Assembly: GCA_964626755.1 (NCBI GenBank)
Contig: CAZVGO010000020.1
Location: 1 to 64,000, forward strand
Reading direction: 5' to 3'
Length of the DNA stretch: 64,000 nucleotides
From: JACDAV01 sp964626755
GTDB taxonomy: Bacteria > Chloroflexota > Limnocylindria > Limnocylindrales > CSP1-4
The position numbers were made by a program, and so were the translations under genes. Position 1 is the first letter of the stretch, and every line of letters starts with the position of its first letter. The notes beneath the pieces were generated by a model that made no database searches, was not told the origin of the DNA, and saw only the letters and a list, made by a program, of their open reading frames with translations. Of the stretch, positions 59,718-64,000 are shown piece after piece.

Positions 59718-60809
59718 CTAGCTGGCGATCGCTACCGGCTGATCAGGCGCCGGGGTCGGGGTCTCGGGCGCGGCCGGAGTTTCGGGCGCGGCCGGGGTGG
59801 GCTCGGGTGGCAGCCACGTGCCGCCCGGATGGGCCGGCGGGAAGTACTTCCGGATCCAGAGGCGGCAGACTGCCAACCGGAGGACGATCCTGGAGAAGCC
59901 GATCCCCGTTGCGTATGTCCTGGGCCCGAACACCACGCGCTTTGCGGTCGCGAGGTTGGCCCGGCCGACGATCGCGTAGATGAGCGGGGCGTCGGCAAGC
60001 GGCAGGTCCGTCTTGACGAGCCCGGTGCTGGCCGCAAGAAGGGCCGCGAGGCTCTCAGGCCCGCGCGACTGGACCTTCTGGATGGCTGCGACGACCAGCT
60101 GCTGCTGCCGGCGAGAGCGAGCGTAGTCGTTGTCGATGTAGCGGATGCGAGCGTACGCGAGCGCCTCCTGATCTCTGTACGTGCGGCATCCCTTGTAGAA
60201 GGTGATGCGGACGCGCCTGCCGTTGCGGAGGATTGTGTACTTCGGGTCCCGGATCGTGCGAGCGACGCAGAGTCTCACGCCGCCGACGTTGTTGACGAGC
60301 TTGCGGAAACCGGTGAACCCGATGAGGGCGTACGCGTCGATCTGGATCTGGAGCGCGTTCCCCACGATCCTGCGCATATGCGTGCCAGCCTTGGCGATCC
60401 CGTACTTCTTCTTGAGGTACGGATAGAGCGCGTTGATCTTGCCCGCGAACTTCGATCTCGCGGACAACGGGAAGTTCACCGTGTCGCGCGGGATGCTGAA
60501 GACCGCGGCCCGGCCCGTGACCGGATCGACCGACGCGACGAGGATGGCGTCGGTTCGGCTGACGAGGCCGCCCGCCCGAGCGTCGCTGCCGAGGAGAAGG
60601 ATCGTGAACCGCCCGTCGGGCCCGAGGATCCGCGCGCTCTGCTCGGCGGTATACGTCGTCGCCGCCAGGTCCAGGATCGCCCGTGCCGGCTCGACGGCGG
60701 GTCCGGTGATGATTGCGGTGGTGCCAATGACCCCCGCGAAGGCGACGGCGGCGCCTCGCAACAGGACCGCTCCACGTCGCCGGGAGACCGGGGTATTGCT
60801 CTCGTTCAT
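59718..60809 (-). CDS. LytR-CpsA-Psr (LCP) family protein
   Basis: From the ATG at 60809 (GAGGGA upstream) the protein is 363 residues: basic N-terminus, membrane anchor (AAVAFAGVIGTTAIITG), then an LCP domain with LLLGSDAR, RTDAILVASVDP, SIPRDTV, GKINALY and the Arg-rich site YARIRYIDNDYARSRRQQQ. The tail is Pro/Ala-rich. LCP enzymes ligate glycopolymers from lipid carriers to the cell wall or other acceptors. It is convergent with the UvrA paralogue (6 nt between stops) and divergent from the DUF3048 gene. Confidence 0.94.
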   Translation of the reverse strand: MNESNTPVSRRRGAVLLRGAAVAFAGVIGTTAIITGPAVEPARAILDLAATTYTAEQSARILGPDGRFTILLLGSDARAGGLVSRTDAILVASVDPVTGRAAVFSIPRDTVNFPLSARSKFAGKINALYPYLKKKYGIAKAGTHMRRIVGNALQIQIDAYALIGFTGFRKLVNNVGGVRLCVARTIRDPKYTILRNGRRVRITFYKGCRTYRDQEALAYARIRYIDNDYARSRRQQQLVVAAIQKVQSRGPESLAALLAASTGLVKTDLPLADAPLIYAIVGRANLATAKRVVFGPRTYATGIGFSRIVLRLAVCRLWIRKYFPPAHPGGTWLPPEPTPAAPETPAAPETPTPAPDQPVAIAS

Positions 60810-60913
60810 TGGTCCCTCGTGGTGCCTCTCGCCAGGGTCGAAGAGCCCCAACACACGGTGGGTCGGCGTCACCCTACCCGGGCCGGCGACGGATTGCGAG
60901 TCCTTTCGCGCAA

Positions 60914-60942
60914 GCACTAAGTACTACCGGGGAGTAGTGTGC
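60914..60942. promoter_or_regulatory. Dyad between divergent envelope genes
   Basis: Inner arms ACTAC (60923-60927) and GTAGT (60934-60938) around a 6-nt centre are flanked by GCAC (60914-60917) and GTGC (60939-60942). The site lies between the divergent LCP and DUF3048 genes, where it could control one or both. Confidence 0.4.
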
Positions 60943-60957
60943 GGTGTGATGTGGTCC

Positions 60958-60963
60958 TAGGTT
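60958..60963 (+). promoter_or_regulatory. -10 box TAGGTT, leaderless start
   Basis: TAGGTT ends 7 nt before the ATG at 60971. Confidence 0.4.
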
Positions 60964-60970
60964 GCGCGGC

Positions 60971-62161
60971 ATGGCTCCGCGCCTCCGCTTCGATCGGCGC
61001 CCGACCGCCGCGACCCTGGTCCTGATCGCCATCCTGGGTAGCGGCGGGCTCCTGCTGGGGTGCGGCTCCGAGGCGGCACCGGCCACGGCGTCGGCGAGCC
61101 CGTCCGCGAGCCCGTCCACCGGCGTATCGAGCTCGCCGCGGGCCAGCGCGTCGCCGAGCCCGTCCGCCAGCCCGTCGCCGTCGCCGAGCCCCGAACCCGC
61201 GATCTACGAGGACCTGTCGGGTATCGCCACGACCGCAGAGCTGGCCCATCGGTATCCGATCGCCGTCATGATCGACGACGCGCCCGCCGCCCGACAGCAG
61301 TCCGGGCTCTCTGTCGCGAGCATCGTCTGGCAGGCCCCGGTCGAGGGCGGGATCCCGCGCTACATGGCGATCTACCAGGCGGGCACGGCGCCCAGGATCG
61401 GACCCGTGCGGAGTGCGCGCCTGTACTTCGCGCGCTGGGCGGCCGAGTGGAAGGCGGTCTACCTTCACGCCGGGGGCCCACCGCCATTGCGGGCGTACCT
61501 GGCCGGCCGCCAGACGCTCGTCCTCGACGTCAACGGGCGGGCCACGAACCGTGTCACGTTCCGGGCATCGCCCCACAACCTGTACACGGAGGGACCGCGC
61601 CTTCGCCGCTTCGCCGAGCGTGACCTCGCCACGAACAAGCTCGCATACGACCCGTCCGCGCCCGGTCGCCTCCAGCCCTTCCGCGACGCTGTGCCAGAGG
61701 CCGATCGTGGCCCCGACGGCGGCACGATCCGCGTCACGTACACGAGCGCCACGGTGGGCTATCGGTACGATCGGGCATCGAATACCTGGTTGCGTTCGGT
61801 CGATGGCCGCGAGCAGCACGACGCCCTCGCCACCGCGAACCGGGGCAGGGGCGCGATCGGGTCCGGGCCGCGGATCGCACCGACGACGGTGGTCGTGATG
61901 GTCGTCCCGATCCGTCGGTCCGCGTCGATCGAGGGCCCGGCGCTCGGACGGCTCGAGGCGGACTCCATCGGGAAGAACACGGCCTGGGTGTTTGCCGACG
62001 GGCGCGTCACGAAGGGCACCTGGCGCAAGAAGTCCCCGACGGACCGGACGCAATTCCTCGACGCCGGCGGCCACGAGATCGCCTTCCCGCGGGGGCAGAT
62101 CTTCATCCAGGTCGTGCCGAAGGCGTCGGCGGCGACGTTCTCGGTCGAAGCCACCGGCTGA
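60971..62161 (+). CDS. DUF3048 (YerB-like) lipoprotein
   Basis: The 396-residue protein has a lipoprotein signal (LVLIAILGSGGLLLGC), a Ser/Pro/Ala linker (about 35-75) and the DUF3048 domain: RYPIAVMIDDAPAARQQSGLS, YMAIYQAGTAPRIGPVRSAR and the C-terminal part IGKNTAWVFADGRVTKGTWRK. The family is exported and linked to the cell envelope, with no known enzyme activity. The ATG at 60971 is preferred over the TTG at 60962 because of the TAGGTT box. Confidence 0.92.
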   Translation: MAPRLRFDRRPTAATLVLIAILGSGGLLLGCGSEAAPATASASPSASPSTGVSSSPRASASPSPSASPSPSPSPEPAIYEDLSGIATTAELAHRYPIAVMIDDAPAARQQSGLSVASIVWQAPVEGGIPRYMAIYQAGTAPRIGPVRSARLYFARWAAEWKAVYLHAGGPPPLRAYLAGRQTLVLDVNGRATNRVTFRASPHNLYTEGPRLRRFAERDLATNKLAYDPSAPGRLQPFRDAVPEADRGPDGGTIRVTYTSATVGYRYDRASNTWLRSVDGREQHDALATANRGRGAIGSGPRIAPTTVVVMVVPIRRSASIEGPALGRLEADSIGKNTAWVFADGRVTKGTWRKKSPTDRTQFLDAGGHEIAFPRGQIFIQVVPKASAATFSVEATG

Positions 62162-62204
62162 CGCGAGCGCAGGCGGGTTGCGAGGGCCCGGTGGGGACCG
62201 GCCG

Positions 62205-63491
62205 CTAGGTCGCGGCCCCGGCAACCTCGGCGAGCCGCCGATCGAGGAACGCCTGCTCGGCGGCGTTTGCGGTGAGCTCACGGGCCCGGCGATACGCGAC
62301 CGCGGCATCGTCGCTTCGACCGAGACGGCGGAGCAGGTCCGCCCGCGCTGAGTGGAGGTAGGAATAGCCGTCGAGCTGTCCCGTGGCTGCGATCGCATCG
62401 GCGATCGCCAGGCCCGCGGCCGGCCCGTCGGCCATTGCCACCGCAACTGCGCGGTTGAGCTCGACGACAGGCGACGGGGTCATCGCCACGAGCCCCGCGT
62501 AGAGCGCCGCGATCTGCGCCCAGTCGGTCGCCGTTGGTGTCGCGGCCGCGTCGTGAAGCGACGCGATCGCCGCCTGGAGCTGATACGGCCCCGGTCGTCG
62601 CATCCGGAGCGCCCGATCGAGGAGCGCCCAGCCCTCCTCGATCTTCGCCCGGTCCCAGCGCGAGCGGTCCTGGTCGTCGAGCAGGACGATCTCGCCGCCC
62701 GCCCCCACCCGGGCCTCGCGCCGCGCGTCGTGGAGGAGCATCAGCGCGAGCAGCCCGAGCGCCTCGGGCTCGTCCGGCATCAGCTGGCGGAGAACCCGGC
62801 CCAACCGGATCGCCTCGGCCGAGAGCTCGCGCCGGATGAGGGAGTCACCCGATGTCGCCCCGTAGCCCTCGTTGAAGATGAGGTAGACGACCCGGAGGAC
62901 ACCGTCGAGTCGCTCCGGCAGCAGATGGTCCTCCGGAACCTGGTACGGAATGCCCGCATCGCGGATCTTCTTCCTGGCCCGGACAAGCCTCTGGGCGAGG
63001 GTCGGCTCCGGGACGAGGAATGCCCGGGCGATCTCCGGGGTCGTGAGGCCGCCCAGGGTTCGGAGCGTGAGACCGACCCGTGCGTCGAGCGCGAGCGCCG
63101 GGTGGCAACAGGTGAAGATCAGGCGCAGGCGGTCGTCGAGCATTGGGCTCATGTCGTCTTCTCCGCCCGCCGGCTCGCGAGCTGCGAGCTCCGCGTCGAT
63201 CTCCGCGTCGCGCCGGAGGAGCTCCGACTTCTCGACGAGGCGGCGCCTTCGACGAAGGCGGTCGATGGCGCGGTTTCGGGCCGTGGTCGTGATCCACGCT
63301 CCCGGGTTCGCGGGCACGCCGCGCACGGGCCAGGTCTCGAGAGCCGTGACGAAGGCCTCCTGGACGGCCTCCTCGGCGAGGTCGAAGTCGCCGAGGACGC
63401 GAATGAGCGTCGCGACCGCCCGTCCGGACTCTTCGCGGAACAGGCGGTCGACGACCTCGTGAGCCGCTCGCTCGGGGATGACGGGTCTCAG
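62205..63491 (-). CDS. Large ECF-type RNA polymerase sigma factor with C-terminal TPR-like domain, CTG start
   Basis: From 63491 the protein is 428 residues: sigma region 2 (about 8-80: VVDRLFREESGRAVATLIRV, DLAEEAVQEAFVTALE, NPGAWITTTARNRAIDRLRR), region 4 (about 130-180: LTLRTLGGLTTPEIARAFLV, PEPTLAQRLVRARKKIR) and a helical TPR-like C-terminal domain (about 195-425) seen in this family. The first ATG/GTG/TTG in frame (63326) would delete most of region 2. The only fitting start is CTG at 63491, which overlaps the YCII stop as CTGA. It is thus coupled to the YCII gene, a common pairing. Confidence 0.9.
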   Translation of the reverse strand: MRPVIPERAAHEVVDRLFREESGRAVATLIRVLGDFDLAEEAVQEAFVTALETWPVRGVPANPGAWITTTARNRAIDRLRRRRRLVEKSELLRRDAEIDAELAAREPAGGEDDMSPMLDDRLRLIFTCCHPALALDARVGLTLRTLGGLTTPEIARAFLVPEPTLAQRLVRARKKIRDAGIPYQVPEDHLLPERLDGVLRVVYLIFNEGYGATSGDSLIRRELSAEAIRLGRVLRQLMPDEPEALGLLALMLLHDARREARVGAGGEIVLLDDQDRSRWDRAKIEEGWALLDRALRMRRPGPYQLQAAIASLHDAAATPTATDWAQIAALYAGLVAMTPSPVVELNRAVAVAMADGPAAGLAIADAIAATGQLDGYSYLHSARADLLRRLGRSDDAAVAYRRARELTANAAEQAFLDRRLAEVAGAAT

Positions 63492-63880
63492 CGGGTGGTC
63501 GCGCCGACCGCCTGGCTGTCCATCTCGTACCCGGCGGGGAGCTCCCAGATCGGGCGGACCTCGATCGAGCCGTGCTTGGCTCCCGGGATCATTGCCGCGA
63601 TCTTGATCGCCTGGTCGAGGTCTTTCGCCTCGACGAGGTAGAAGCCCCCGAGGGCCTCCTTCGTCTCCGCGAACGGGCCATCGGTCGTGATCGTCCGGCC
63701 GTCGCGGACCTGGACGGTCGTCGCGGTCTGGGTGCCCTGGAGGGCCTCGCCGCCCTTGTAGGCGCCGCGCTCGGTGACTTCGCGGGTGAACGCGTTGTAC
63801 GCGTCCATCTCTTCCTTCATGGCCTCTTCCGGCGGAGCCTCGGTCGGCTCGGCCGTGTAGATCAGGAGCGCATAGCGCAT
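63488..63880 (-). CDS. YCII-related DGPF-domain protein
   Basis: The 130-residue protein is the YCII/DGPF family: MRYALLIYTAEPTE, TTDGPFAETKEALGGFYLVEA and EVRPIWELP. GAGGAGGAA lies about 8 nt before the ATG. Such proteins are commonly encoded next to large ECF sigma factors and are presumed to regulate or be regulated by them. The last 120 nt of the window upstream of it hold only the presumed promoter region. Confidence 0.95.
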   Translation of the reverse strand: MRYALLIYTAEPTEAPPEEAMKEEMDAYNAFTREVTERGAYKGGEALQGTQTATTVQVRDGRTITTDGPFAETKEALGGFYLVEAKDLDQAIKIAAMIPGAKHGSIEVRPIWELPAGYEMDSQAVGATTR

Positions 63881-64000
63881 CGTGTGTTCCTCCTCGAGAC
63901 TGCTGGCCGCCGATTGGCGGCCGTCACAAGCACGACGATCAGACCTCGCCCGAATCGACAGCCGGTCAGTCAGCGCGCCGGAGAGTGACGTCCACTTCCT

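Overview
This is a 64 kb stretch of a high-GC bacterial chromosome with dense coding on both strands. Gene content suggests a Chloroflexota lineage, possibly a Limnocylindria-type soil or freshwater group. It combines PdxS/PdxT vitamin B6 synthesis, TadE/TadG-like exported proteins without outer-membrane genes, LCP and DUF3048 envelope proteins, many lipoproteins and a large number of apparently leaderless genes. The phylum is an inference from gene content only; there is no 16S rRNA gene in the window.

Layout. 1-5.7 kb, mostly minus strand: an edge-truncated SpoIIIAA/Ycf45-like ATPase, a GNAT-like protein, pdxT, pdxS, a GbsR/MarR regulator and a lipoprotein. 5.7-12.3 kb, plus strand: a leucine/isovalerate catabolic cluster made of methylcrotonyl-CoA carboxylase beta, methylglutaconyl-CoA hydratase, a biotin carboxylase/BCCP subunit with an N-terminal excisionase-type HTH, and HMG-CoA lyase. 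12.3-18.3 kb: HNH nuclease, CCA-adding enzyme, TPR protein, galE, an MFS permease and a ligase-like pseudoenzyme. 18.3-22.7 kb: a coupled three-gene operon (glycosyltransferase, UspA-UspA-GpgS fusion, glycerate kinase) that looks like a glucosylglycerate-type compatible-solute pathway. 22.7-26.6 kb: a Phd/PIN toxin-antitoxin pair, an endonuclease III and a two-component system. 26.6-34.4 kb: two consecutive TadE-TadE-TadG modules, a micro-membrane protein and a Ser/Pro-repeat surface protein ending in a strong terminator. 34.5-39.4 kb: HD protein, DinB-like protein, a BcsA-PilZ glycan synthase and a repeat-containing surface protein. 39.6-51.4 kb: an ABC-2 exporter, zwf, nhaA, a small methyltransferase, an HTH/membrane pair, a serine hydrolase, a lipoprotein and two CPBP proteases. 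51.4-57.3 kb: an intact tRNA-Thr(CGT) flanked by two gene cassettes. Each cassette is bounded by a direct repeat of one half of that tRNA. 57.3-64 kb: a UvrA paralogue, LCP and DUF3048 envelope proteins, and a YCII protein coupled to a large ECF-type sigma factor that seems to start at CTG.

The main points of interest are the tRNA-half-bounded cassettes (left: AbrB/PIN toxin-antitoxin and an AhpD-like protein; right: a MacA/MacB-type efflux operon), the HTH-biotin carboxylase fusion with a 16-bp palindrome just upstream, the UspA-GpgS fusion, the duplicated TadE-TadE-TadG modules, a DNA-ligase-like protein lacking its catalytic lysine, and a recurring TANNNT box 5-9 nt before many start codons.
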